Origin: Stieleria neptunia
Lineage (GTDB): Bacteria; Planctomycetota; Planctomycetia; Pirellulales; Pirellulaceae
Direction of reading: 5' to 3'
Assembly (NCBI RefSeq): GCF_007754155.1
Contig: NZ_CP037423.1
Coordinates: 8,614,938-8,678,937, forward strand
Length of the DNA stretch: 64,000 bases
The translations under genes and the position numbers were made by a program. Below, one piece after another: positions 11,445-20,308 of this stretch. How positions within the stretch are numbered: position 1 is the stretch's first letter; the number at the start of each line of letters is the position of its first letter. The notes under the pieces are model-generated. The model saw nothing but the letters and a program-made list of their open reading frames with translations, was not told the origin of the DNA and did no database searches.

Positions 11445-12704
11445 TTAGATTCGGCCGATGATCACGACGGAGTTGATTCCGAGCATTCCGAACGAATTGT
11501 TCAGGATGTAGTCGACTTTTCGGGTTTCCTGGACTTCGTTGAGCACCAGCCCCGGAAGCCGACAGTCCTCGTCGAGCGTGTCGACATTGATCGTCGGGTG
11601 GACGACGGAATCGCGGAAGGAGGCGAGATTTCCGGCCAGCTCCAGGGCTCCGGCGGCGCCCATCGCATGTCCGATGTAGCTCTTGGTGTTGTTGATCCGG
11701 ACAGTCTCACAATCGCCAAAGACCGACCGCAGCGCGGAGCATTCCTGGGCGTCGCCGCTGGAAGTCCCGGTCGCGTGCGTGCTGACGATGTCGATCTGGT
11801 CGGGCTGCAATCCGGCTCGATCCAGGGCCATTTGGACACACTGTGCCTGACGCTCGGGGTTGGGCAAGACGAAATCGGTCGCGTCGGTGTTCATCGCATA
11901 CCCGACCAGTTCGCCGTAAATCTCCGCGCCGCGTTTTTTCGCATCGCTGAGCCGTTCGAGCGTGTACAGGCAGCCGCCCTCGGCGACCACGATGCCGCTG
12001 CGGTCGACGTCAAACGGCCGCGAGGCTTTGGCGGGGTCCTCGTGGCTGGCCAATGCGTTTTGGCTGTTGAAACTGGCGAAAATCCCGAACGTGTGAATGC
12101 TTTCACTGGTGCCACCGGCGATCGCCAAATCACATTCGCCCAGACGCAGCATCTGGGCACCTTGAATGATCCCCGCGTTTCCGGCCGCACAGGCTGCGCC
12201 GATCGTGTAGTGCGGACCGGTGATTTTCAAATTCAACGCGATCTCGCCGGCCGGGTTGTTGGCAACCGTTCGGGGGTTGTGATGGTGCGACCAGCAACTG
12301 GTGTCGTAGTCGAACCCCTTGATCACATAGATCTCATTCTCGGTTTCCACGTTCCCGTGTTCGGTCACGCCGACATAGATGCCGACGCGAGACTTGTCGG
12401 TGTTTTCCCAATCGATTCCGGCATGCTTGATCGCCTCGTTGGCGGCATAAACGCCGACGCTGCCGGCGCGTGTCCCGCGACGGAGGTCTTTTTTGGATTG
12501 ATAGCGGGTGGTTTCGAAATCGCAGATCCCCGCCAGTGTCTTGCCGAAGTAGCGGATTTCGTACGGTTTGACGCCGCTACGTTTTTCAAGCAACGCTTCC
12601 CGAAAGCTGTCCCAATCATTTCCGTTGGGGGCGGTCAATCCGATTCCGGTGATGACGATTCGCTGGTCGTCGGGCAATTCAGAAGCGAGATTGGGAGCGA
12701 TCAC
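11445..12704 (-). CDS. Beta-ketoacyl-ACP synthase (FabF-like)
   Basis: A condensing enzyme that extends an acyl-thioester with malonyl-ACP. The 419-residue length and overall fold match FabF/KAS II. The catalytic triad is visible: Cys172 in IGAACAAGNAGI, His310 in VSTHATGTSSGDA and His346 in NTKSYIGHAMGAAGALE. Compared with housekeeping FabF it has the unusual segment CWSHHHNPRTVANNPAGE near residue 147. It is first in a minus-strand set with an ACP and a FAD oxidoreductase and is divergent from the cyclase gene. This context suggests a specialised lipid or polyene product rather than general fatty acid synthesis. Confidence 0.93.
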   Translation of the reverse strand: MIAPNLASELPDDQRIVITGIGLTAPNGNDWDSFREALLEKRSGVKPYEIRYFGKTLAGICDFETTRYQSKKDLRRGTRAGSVGVYAANEAIKHAGIDWENTDKSRVGIYVGVTEHGNVETENEIYVIKGFDYDTSCWSHHHNPRTVANNPAGEIALNLKITGPHYTIGAACAAGNAGIIQGAQMLRLGECDLAIAGGTSESIHTFGIFASFNSQNALASHEDPAKASRPFDVDRSGIVVAEGGCLYTLERLSDAKKRGAEIYGELVGYAMNTDATDFVLPNPERQAQCVQMALDRAGLQPDQIDIVSTHATGTSSGDAQECSALRSVFGDCETVRINNTKSYIGHAMGAAGALELAGNLASFRDSVVHPTINVDTLDEDCRLPGLVLNEVQETRKVDYILNNSFGMLGINSVVIIGRI

Positions 12705-12992
12705 GTGTTTGCTGGGGTGGGGTCGGTCTGGTCGGTCGGGTTTCGCGTGCGTACAAATCGATGCCTGCTGGTCCTTGCCTGCTGGAACCGAGCGTACCAG
12801 TTACGAAATAACCGATCAATGGTCGCCGACGATGCTGTCGCCGGCCTGATCTCGTGCCATGGCCCGACCGTTATACTGGTGCTGCGCCCCCGACGCCCCG
12901 CCTCCACCACCCGCTTGTTGACACGCCCCACCGCCGCGCCGGCACAGCCTCTCCCCCCTGACACTTCTTGGGCCCCGATCGATTTGACTACG
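12705..12992. other. Divergent promoter region
   Basis: 288 bp between the start codons of the ketosynthase (minus) and cyclase-like (plus) genes. It must contain promoters for both sets. I could not pick convincing -35/-10 boxes. Confidence 0.4.
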
Positions 12993-15071
12993 ATGCCTCC
13001 CCCCTCCGACGCCATCGATGCGACGCGCCGGAAATGTAGGCAAACGCTCGACCAAGTTCGCGGCGAATTGCTCCAGGCCCAAACCGACGCCGGACACTGG
13101 ACCGGCGAATTGGCCGCCAGCGCCCTGAGCACGGCGACGGCCGTCAGCGCGATGGCGGCGGCCCTCCAGCACAGCGAACCAACGCAACCCCAGGAGCGGG
13201 AATCGCTGCGATCGCTGATCGGGCAGGGGATGGGGTATTTACAACGCCAACAAAACACCGATGGCGGCTTCGGCGACACCGACCGCAGCCACTCGAACAT
13301 CGCGACCAGCTATCTGGTGCTGTCGGCTTCGACGCTGGCGGAAAAAGTCGGCCAACCACCGCTGCCGTCGACGGCGATCGAGAAACTGCAGCGGTACATC
13401 GACCGCGCGGGAGGACTGGACGGACTTCGCCGCCGCTACGGCACGGACAAGACGTTCGTGGTGCCGATCATGAACAACATGGCGATCGCCGGGTTGATTT
13501 CATGGGACGACGTCGCAGCCCTGCCGTTCGAAGCGGCCGTGTTTCCACAATCGATGTATCGCTTCCTGCAGATGCCGGTGGTCAGTTACGCGATCCCCGC
13601 GCTGGTCGCGATCGGCCAAGCCCGTCACTTCCTCGGCCGCCGCGCGTTTGCCCCGATTCGCCTGATTCGGTCACTGAGCATCCAGCGAACCCTTTCAGTG
13701 CTTGAGAAAATGCAGCCGGCCAGCGGAGGCTACTTAGAAGCGACTCCGTTGACGGCGTTTGTCGTGATGAGTCTGGCCGCTACGGGACGATGTGACTTGC
13801 CAGTGGTTCGCAACGGGCTGCGTTCCCTGAAACAGTCGATGCTCGACGGCGGATGCTGGCCGATCGACACCAACCTGGCGACCTGGGCGACATCGTTGTC
13901 GATTCACGCGCTCTGTTGCGACCCGGACGATGACGGCCGCTGGTACAGCGAACGCTTGGCCGATTGGCACTTGGGTTGCCAGCACTTGACGCGACATCCG
14001 TTTACCGGCGCCGAACCGGGCGGCTGGGGATGGACCGATTTGAGCGGGGCGGTACCCGACAGCGATGACACGCCGGCGGCCATCTTGGCGCTCGGCCTGA
14101 TGCGTCCCCACGCCGACGAAAACCGTCAGACTCAAATGCACGCCGCGATGATCCGAGGCGGCCGTTGGCTGATCCGGCTGCAAAATCGAAACGGCGGCTG
14201 GCCGACGTTTTGCCGTGGCTGGGGAAAACTGCCCTTCGATCGCAGCAGCACCGACCTGACCGCGCACGCCCTGCGGGCCTTGAAATCGATCCCCTGTCGC
14301 CCCACAGACTCTCGGGGGGCGGGACCGAGCCGCGCGGACTTTGAGCGTCCCGAGCGCAAGGCGATTCGTTTTCTGTGGCGTCAGCAGCAACCCGACGGCT
14401 CCTGGATGCCGCTCTGGTTCGGCAACCAAGACCGCGATGACGAGTCCAATCCGATCTACGGGACGGCGAAAGTCCTGATCGCAGGCGGAATCGGCACCCG
14501 CCCGGAAGCGGCGGCCTGCGACTTTCTCCTCAACGCCCAAAACACGGACGGCGGCTGGGGCGGGGGGCCTTCGGTGGCGGAAAAAATTCGCGAACTGATC
14601 GAATCCGATCCCCAGTACGCCTCGATCGCGCCCGAGATTCCCGACGATCTGCAAAGCAGCGTGGAAGAAACCGCGTTGGCGGTTGAAGCCCTGGCGACGG
14701 TCATTCTACGGACACGCGATCAAACCGAGTCGTCTTCGCCGCAACCTGAGATGCCGCAATCTGGAAACGTGTCGTCGAATCAGCGATCCGATCGGGCAAA
14801 TGCCGGGTTAACAGAACAACGGCTAGAATGTTCTGCCGCTGTCTGCCCTGCCGCTGTGAACGATGCCTTGCTGGCGGCTATACTACGCGGGGTTGAATTC
14901 TTGATGCAGAGCGTCGAGGATCGGCGGCATCAAGTGGCTTGGCCGATTGGATTTTACTTTGCCAAGCTCTGGTACCATGAACGCTTGTATCCGCTGATTT
15001 TCACCGCCGCCGCACTGGGGAAATTCCTCCGTGCGATTGATGAAGAACACGACCCGAATTGGCCTCGATGA
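12993..15071 (+). CDS. Squalene-hopene cyclase-like protein
   Basis: A 692-residue terpene cyclase of the squalene-hopene cyclase class, predicted to be a membrane-associated alpha/alpha-barrel. The acid motif DSDD is at residues 356-359 (AVPDSDDTPAA), matching the DxDD proton donor. Several QW-type repeats are visible (QQNTDGGFGDTD, QNRNGGWPTF, QQQPDGSWMPLWFG, QNTDGGWGGG). The C-terminal KLWYHERLYPLIFTAAALG is typical of the family. The open frame extends far upstream over the opposite-strand ketosynthase gene, so I chose the ATG at 12993, where cyclase similarity begins. Its substrate could be squalene or another polyprenyl; no hpn gene or squalene synthase lies in the window. Confidence 0.85.
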   Translation: MPPPSDAIDATRRKCRQTLDQVRGELLQAQTDAGHWTGELAASALSTATAVSAMAAALQHSEPTQPQERESLRSLIGQGMGYLQRQQNTDGGFGDTDRSHSNIATSYLVLSASTLAEKVGQPPLPSTAIEKLQRYIDRAGGLDGLRRRYGTDKTFVVPIMNNMAIAGLISWDDVAALPFEAAVFPQSMYRFLQMPVVSYAIPALVAIGQARHFLGRRAFAPIRLIRSLSIQRTLSVLEKMQPASGGYLEATPLTAFVVMSLAATGRCDLPVVRNGLRSLKQSMLDGGCWPIDTNLATWATSLSIHALCCDPDDDGRWYSERLADWHLGCQHLTRHPFTGAEPGGWGWTDLSGAVPDSDDTPAAILALGLMRPHADENRQTQMHAAMIRGGRWLIRLQNRNGGWPTFCRGWGKLPFDRSSTDLTAHALRALKSIPCRPTDSRGAGPSRADFERPERKAIRFLWRQQQPDGSWMPLWFGNQDRDDESNPIYGTAKVLIAGGIGTRPEAAACDFLLNAQNTDGGWGGGPSVAEKIRELIESDPQYASIAPEIPDDLQSSVEETALAVEALATVILRTRDQTESSSPQPEMPQSGNVSSNQRSDRANAGLTEQRLECSAAVCPAAVNDALLAAILRGVEFLMQSVEDRRHQVAWPIGFYFAKLWYHERLYPLIFTAAALGKFLRAIDEEHDPNWPR

Positions 15072-15129
15072 CGACCGGATTTCCGGCCTCAGGCTACAGT
15101 GAACCCACCTTAGATTTCCGCACCATTTC

Positions 15130-17058
15130 TTGCCCGAGGTAATCGGTTTGTCGACCGGATTCAGCCCCACCGATACCCCTGCCAGCCAAACCGTCACCCA
15201 ATCTCCCTCGGACCCTGCGTCACCGGACGCCGGAACCGTCTCACGCAGTAAGCGGCGGAAGACGAGTCATCTGAAGGAGGTCCCCGAAACGCTGGAGTTG
15301 CGTGAGAGTCTGCGCGCCCGCTGCGAACAGGTCGCCGACCGATTGGACCGCAGCGTTCCGATGACCAAGGATGAATTGGAACAAGTCGCCCGGCGGACAC
15401 TCCAAGAGGCTGATTTACCCGAATCCCTGGTCGGCTGGGTGATGGTGATGATCAGCACCTCGTTTTGGCGTCATGCCCTGGAAGGGGTTCCGCCGGAACG
15501 ACGGTTGTTCCTGCTGCCCCATTGCCTGAAACACGCCGAGGGCTGTCCGGCGGAATACGACGAGTTCGGCATGAACTGCAAAGAGTGCGGGGCCTGCAGC
15601 ATCGCCGATTTCCGCGGACTGGCCGAAGAGATGGGCTACCGCGTGCTGGTCGCCGAAGGTTCTCCGGTGGTGATGAAAATCATCGTCGGAGGGTACGTCG
15701 ATGCGGTGGTCGGCGTGGCCTGTTTGAACGTTTTGGAAAAAGCAATCGACAAGGTCTTGTTGGCGGGAATCCCCTGCATGGCCGTCCCGTTGTTGAGCAG
15801 CGATTGCCGCAACACCAAGGTCGACGAAGCGTGGGTCGACCAGATGATTCGCACGCCCTACTCGCCGGCCAAACAAGAGACGCGCAGTTACGTCCACCTG
15901 ATGCGGGCCGCGGGCGATTTATTCGCGCCCGAGACGCTCGACACCATCGCACCGCGACTGCGTGGCAAGGCGCCGTTCGGGACGGGGGATCTGAGTGCAC
16001 AAAGTGTGGCGGCGATGGACGCGATCGAAGCCACCGAACACATCGCCTACGATTTCTTGGCTCGTGGCGGTAAGCATTCACGGCCGTTTATCACCCTGGC
16101 AGCCTACGATGCGATGACGGGCGGCGATTGCACCGGCAGCGACGCCGCACGTGCGATCTCCAAACTCCCCAACGCCGTCCGCCGGGCTGCCCTCAGCATC
16201 GAAACCTTTCACAAAGCAAGTCTGGTCCACGACGACATCGAAGACGATGACGCCTATCGTTACGGCCAACCCTCCCTGCACAAGACGTTCGGAGTGCCCA
16301 CGGCGATCAACGTCGGTGACTTTCTGGTCGGCATGGGATATCGGCTGATCAGCGACCGCGCCGCGATGGGCGACACCAGTGCCAGCGCCCAAATCGATGT
16401 GATGGATTGCCTTGCCGCAGCGCACATGCGACTCGGCGAAGGCCAAGGCGCCGAATTGCTCTGGCGCGACGGCACCGACCGCCGATTGACGCCGTTGGAT
16501 GCGTTGAAAATCTATTCGCTGAAAACCTCTCCGGCGTTCGAAGCCGCGCTATTCAGTGGCGTTCGGTTGGGCTGTGGCGATGACGCCGACGGAAAAGCGG
16601 ACCAGTACCGCGAAGCGATCCGAACGTTCAGCCGCAACCTCGGCGTCGCCTTCCAAATCCTCAACGACCTCGGTGACTTTGCCGGCGACGACGACAACAA
16701 ACTCTCCGCCGGCGGCGACATCTTCGGCGGACGACCGACGTTGCTGTGGGCCCTGGCCCTGGAATCGCTGGGCGACCAAGAACAACAAGAGTTACTGGGG
16801 CTTGCACGCGCCGATTGCGAATTGAGCGACGGCGAGCGTTTGACCGCGGTGCGCCGGCTGTACGAAAAAGCGGGCGTGTTTGAAACCGCGTTTCGCCTGG
16901 TTGATAAACATCAACAACGAGCCGAACAGGTCGCCGACACGCTGGAACCCGACGCCTTGCGGCGTTTGATGTACTTCCTCGTCGATACCGTGCTCGAACG
17001 CCCCGAAATCAAGACCCCCAACGTGGTCGCACTCGGCGTTGCCGCACCCGCGGTTTGA
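15130..17058 (+). CDS. DUF116 domain-polyprenyl synthase fusion
   Basis: A 642-residue two-domain protein. The N-terminal part resembles DUF116: a Cys-rich segment (HCLKHAEGCP, then GMNCKECGAC, about residues 131-155) is followed by GGYVDAVVGVACLNVLEKA, and may bind a metal or iron-sulfur cluster. From about residue 300 it is a trans-isoprenyl diphosphate synthase with first aspartate-rich motif DDIED (368-372) and second motif NDLGD (512-516), where Asn replaces the first Asp. It should condense IPP with an allylic diphosphate; chain length is unknown. The start is TTG at 15130; the next ATG (15361) would cut conserved-looking sequence. It lies 58 bp after the cyclase gene, suggesting that it makes or channels the cyclase substrate. 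Confidence 0.85.
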   Translation: MPEVIGLSTGFSPTDTPASQTVTQSPSDPASPDAGTVSRSKRRKTSHLKEVPETLELRESLRARCEQVADRLDRSVPMTKDELEQVARRTLQEADLPESLVGWVMVMISTSFWRHALEGVPPERRLFLLPHCLKHAEGCPAEYDEFGMNCKECGACSIADFRGLAEEMGYRVLVAEGSPVVMKIIVGGYVDAVVGVACLNVLEKAIDKVLLAGIPCMAVPLLSSDCRNTKVDEAWVDQMIRTPYSPAKQETRSYVHLMRAAGDLFAPETLDTIAPRLRGKAPFGTGDLSAQSVAAMDAIEATEHIAYDFLARGGKHSRPFITLAAYDAMTGGDCTGSDAARAISKLPNAVRRAALSIETFHKASLVHDDIEDDDAYRYGQPSLHKTFGVPTAINVGDFLVGMGYRLISDRAAMGDTSASAQIDVMDCLAAAHMRLGEGQGAELLWRDGTDRRLTPLDALKIYSLKTSPAFEAALFSGVRLGCGDDADGKADQYREAIRTFSRNLGVAFQILNDLGDFAGDDDNKLSAGGDIFGGRPTLLWALALESLGDQEQQELLGLARADCELSDGERLTAVRRLYEKAGVFETAFRLVDKHQQRAEQVADTLEPDALRRLMYFLVDTVLERPEIKTPNVVALGVAAPAV

Positions 17059-17114
17059 ATCGACGGATTCAAGAATCACCACTTTCAACATTCAAGAGTT
17101 CCCCGAGCGGAAAA

Positions 17115-17681
17115 ATGGTTGTAGGGCTTTCTAAAGACGACGCCGACGTAAAAATCGAAACGCTATTGGCGGAGTTCTACGAGCCCGAAACGGGGTTCTC
17201 CCAGTGGGGGCAATGCACGTCGACGCTACGGTTGCCGGCGCCCTATGACGAACTGGTCAATCACCATTCGCACATGACCGTGACCGTCGAATCGCACCAC
17301 GGCGAAAAGGTCGACGTCGTCGTCCATCGACATCACCGCTACACCGACGACCACGGTGATTGGTACGTCCGCGAAATCACGCTCAAGACTCACGAGACCG
17401 GCAAAGTCGTTCAGTATGGAATCGTTCGCCTGAACGTCGCCGCACTCGACCCCAAAGTCTGGGAACGCATCGAAGCACGACAGACACCGCTGGGGCGCGT
17501 CTTGATCGAACACAACGTGCTGCGGGAAGTCCAACTCTGCGAGTTGTGGCAGATCCAAGCGGGCCCGGCCCTGGCAGGCCTACTCCATGCCGAAGAAGGT
17601 GAAACTGTTTATGGACGAACCGCGCTGATCTACTGCGACGGCGAACCAGCCATCGAACTGCTGGAAGTGGTCGCCAAATAA
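17115..17681 (+). CDS. Chorismate lyase-like (UbiC/DUF98 fold) protein
   Basis: A 188-residue protein that resembles chorismate pyruvate-lyases and the related UTRA fold. The segment ARQTPLGRVLIEHNVLREVQ resembles the PLG-L-RR part of UbiC. The C-terminal YGRTALIYCDGEPAIELLEV resembles the R-S-F--G-PLLV-E-F segment. If active it would make 4-hydroxybenzoate from chorismate, but catalytic residues could not be confirmed. I prefer the ATG at 17115; a TTG at 17055 overlapping the previous stop would add 20 residues. It lies 56 bp after the prenyl synthase and 18 bp before the TPR gene, so it is probably in the same operon. Confidence 0.5.
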   Translation: MVVGLSKDDADVKIETLLAEFYEPETGFSQWGQCTSTLRLPAPYDELVNHHSHMTVTVESHHGEKVDVVVHRHHRYTDDHGDWYVREITLKTHETGKVVQYGIVRLNVAALDPKVWERIEARQTPLGRVLIEHNVLREVQLCELWQIQAGPALAGLLHAEEGETVYGRTALIYCDGEPAIELLEVVAK

Positions 17682-17699
17682 CCATCCAACGGCACACCG

Positions 17700-18485
17700 A
17701 TGACTCCACCTCGAATCGTCTCTTTGGCCTGCCTTTCGCTCTGCCTTTCGCTCTGTCTCTCGTTCTGCGTCCCCGCCCCTTGCCCAGGTCAATCCGGCCA
17801 GGACAGCCAATCGATCGTGGAGAACCAGCGATGGGCCGCCGAAGCACGCCAGGCCCTCGACCGACAGGACTACAAGACGGCGCTCGCCGCAGCCGACAAA
17901 CTGGCCAAGGCACCGGCGTCAGTTGAGTTTCAACGCGTCGCCGGCGATACGCTGCTGCGCTGCGGCGAAGCGAAACGCGCGATCGAGATGTTTGAAGGCT
18001 ACTTGGCCAAACGCCCCGACGACCGCCCCTATTTGTGGCAACTGGGGATCGCGTTTTACTTCGACGGAAAATTCAAAGCGGGCGCCGAACTGTTCGAAAT
18101 CCACCGCGAAGTGAATCCGCACGACGTTGAAAACGCGGCGTGGCATTTTCTGTGCGTCGCCAAAAACGAATCTCCCGAAAAGGCACAGCAGTTACTGCTG
18201 CCGGCACCGAACGATTCCAGGGCACCGATGGCGGAGGTTTTAGAGATGCTTCGCAGCGGCGACCCCGAACCGGTCAAACAGCGCATGAATTCGTTCACGC
18301 CCGGAACAACCGCGGCCAAGTCGGCCAAGTTCTATGGCCACTTCTACCTGGGGCTTTACGCCGACGCCCTGGGCGATGACGCAACGGCCAAGCAACACCT
18401 CACCCTCGCCGCCGAAGACTCGCCGCGAAACTACATGGGCGACATCGCCAAGGTCTACGCCGAGTACCTCGAGAAATCCGAGTAG
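17700..18485 (+). CDS. Secreted TPR-repeat protein
   Basis: A 261-residue protein with a strong N-terminal signal peptide (ACLSLCLSLCLSFCVPAPC), so it is probably exported or lipid-anchored. The remainder is helical with tetratricopeptide-like units (ARQALDRQDYKTALAAADKL, AKRAIEMFEGYLAKRPDDRPY, DGKFKAGAELFEIHREVNP). Such proteins act as scaffolds; no enzymatic motif is seen. It is last in the cyclase gene set. Its TAG stop codon is the first three bases of a 28-bp tandem repeat. Confidence 0.8.
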   Translation: MTPPRIVSLACLSLCLSLCLSFCVPAPCPGQSGQDSQSIVENQRWAAEARQALDRQDYKTALAAADKLAKAPASVEFQRVAGDTLLRCGEAKRAIEMFEGYLAKRPDDRPYLWQLGIAFYFDGKFKAGAELFEIHREVNPHDVENAAWHFLCVAKNESPEKAQQLLLPAPNDSRAPMAEVLEMLRSGDPEPVKQRMNSFTPGTTAAKSAKFYGHFYLGLYADALGDDATAKQHLTLAAEDSPRNYMGDIAKVYAEYLEKSE

Positions 18486-18590
18486 GTCACGCTGTGCGTG
18501 ACAACAGCGGTAGGTCACGCTGTGCGTGACAGCAGCGGTAGGTCACGCTGTGCGTGACAGCAGCGGTGGGTCACGCTGTGCGTGACAGAT
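18483..18590. repeat. 28-bp tandem repeat with GTCACGC/GCGTGAC hairpins
   Basis: Four copies of a 28-bp unit containing GGTCACGCTGTGCGTGAC, each able to form a 7-bp stem. The first copy includes the TPR gene stop codon. A separate palindrome, GGCATGCACAGCATGCC, follows at 18591-18607. The array lies between the convergent TPR and methyltransferase genes, where it could end or stabilise transcripts. Confidence 0.93.
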
Positions 18591-18628
18591 GGCATGCACA
18601 GCATGCCCTACGCCCCCAAGCCCCGCCC

Positions 18629-19318
18629 CTAAACCCGATCCGGTTTCGCCGTCGCTTTCATGATGGTGAAGAATGAAAACGGGTTGGGCTTGTAGCGTTG
18701 GTCGATGCGGATGGGCAATTCGCGCAACACCTCCTCCAGCTCCAAATCCGTTCGCCAGCCGAGTCGCTTGGTGACGTTGCCGGCCGAATCGACCACCCGG
18801 GCGATGATGGGATTATCACTGCGGAAGTGATTGATGATCAGAATCTGCCCGCCGGGTCGACAAACGCGGACCAGCTCACGCATCATCTTGGCGGGATTGG
18901 ACACGACGCTGACGGTGTGGAACGACGTCACCACGTCAAATTGGTCGTCGTCGAACTCCAATTCTTCGGCATTCATCGGTTGAACCGTGATGTGGTCCCA
19001 ACCCTTCCTGTCGATCAGCGTCTGGGCTTCGGCCAGCATCGATTCGGACAGATCAATGCCCGTCAAACGAATGTGTCTGGGATAGCTCGCCAACGAGAGC
19101 CCGGTGCCGACACCGACCTCCAGAACCTTGGCGTCGTTTGCCAGCTGCATGGCGCCGACTTCGGCACGAATGTTCTTCCCCGCCACGGCCGGCCAGAACG
19201 CTTGGTAGGCGGGAACAAGGTTGTGGTAAAGCTTGGCCGCGTGCGGGACACGCGACCGTTTCTGCTCGGAATCGGACTTGTCTTTTGAATCTTGCTGGTG
19301 CGGCGTAGCAGTGCTCAT
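18629..19318 (-). CDS. Class I SAM-dependent methyltransferase
   Basis: A 229-residue methyltransferase of the UbiE/type-11 group. The SAM-binding motif I is KVLEVGVGTGLSL, followed by the acidic LTGIDLSESML, then DDDQFDVVTSFHTVS and RVCRPGGQILIINHF. The substrate cannot be told; phospholipid (phosphatidylethanolamine N-methyltransferase type) and quinone-type substrates are both plausible. I chose the ATG at 19318; a TTG at 19444 would add 42 low-quality residues. It is convergent with the TPR gene. Confidence 0.9.
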   Translation of the reverse strand: MSTATPHQQDSKDKSDSEQKRSRVPHAAKLYHNLVPAYQAFWPAVAGKNIRAEVGAMQLANDAKVLEVGVGTGLSLASYPRHIRLTGIDLSESMLAEAQTLIDRKGWDHITVQPMNAEELEFDDDQFDVVTSFHTVSVVSNPAKMMRELVRVCRPGGQILIINHFRSDNPIIARVVDSAGNVTKRLGWRTDLELEEVLRELPIRIDQRYKPNPFSFFTIMKATAKPDRV

Positions 19319-20308
19319 CAACAATTGCTCTCGGGCGACGAACGCCGGGTGGTAGGGTTGGCCGGCCAGCAGCGACACCTGATCGCTTCGAACGCACCGA
19401 CCCACCCGATGTTTTCGGCTAGTCTGTGGCGAAAAGCATGGCAAATTTCACCACGCCGTCAAATCGGAGACCTCTCGGCCTGGAAGCCCCAAACCCGTGA
19501 TAGGTTAACGGTTTACGATCGATGATGCCACGCCGCGGTGACGACAATTCGCCCCATTTATTACGTCGCCGTTACAAAGCGGACGCCGAATGGCCGGAGC
19601 GGAACGCCCCAGCCGAATCAAAAGACTCCGGGCGAGCAAGCATGTCGCCACGATTGAACGCACCCTTGAACGCGCGATTGAACCCGCAGGGCAACACCAG
19701 TTGCGCAGACCGGCGGCGTCAGTTGAGACCGCTCGGATCGTTCGGCACCAGGCTCAACCTTCCTGAATTGGTCCAAGCACCGGTCGGGTGCCCCGAGGAC
19801 TCAGCGGTGACGGACGACGGAGAGTCGCCCGCGGGGGAGTCGATAGCCAACCAGTGGCGAAACTCAGTTTTCCCGGCCGGGGCCCTGGCGACCGCTGGGG
19901 CCGTTCGGGGCGGGAGGTTCGCCGGCCGAATCGGCGACGTTTCCCGAATGGCCACGCGAGCCATCGCGGGAAGCAGCCGATGATGTCGATGGCCAAATGC
20001 CGCTAGGCCCCACGACCAACGTTTCTTTCAGTCCGTGAACGGACTCGATCGTTAAGCTTGGTGCGACAGACCAGCTAGATGGAGTGAGCATCTCTTTACC
20101 TATTGCTACAGGCTCGCCCTGAAGTTGCGAGCGGAATCGAACAGCGGTGTACTGCCAACAACTTCGCCCATCGATCCGATGGAGTTGGGTTTGATTTGAC
20201 GTTCCAGTCGATCAAGTTTCGCGCCAACGGGTGATTGAGACGATTGCAGGGACCTTACATGCAATCTGACGGAAAAACCAAGACCGATTCCAATGCGTAG
20301 CGCATCCC
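19319..20308. other. Long intergenic region, no gene recognised
   Basis: About 990 bp upstream of both the methyltransferase (minus) and the glycosyltransferase (plus). Open frames of 70-150 codons exist on both strands, but they have Arg/Pro-rich shadow composition and no recognisable motifs. No tRNA-like fold or strong terminator was seen. An unrecognised small RNA cannot be excluded. Confidence 0.4.

Noticed and set aside
11415..12992. Upstream extension of the cyclase frame
   Set aside because: It overlaps the ketosynthase gene antisense and lacks cyclase similarity, so the gene is started at 12993.
19522..19983. 153-codon hypothetical frame
   Set aside because: Arg/Pro-rich, no ribosome binding site, and competing frames on the other strand.
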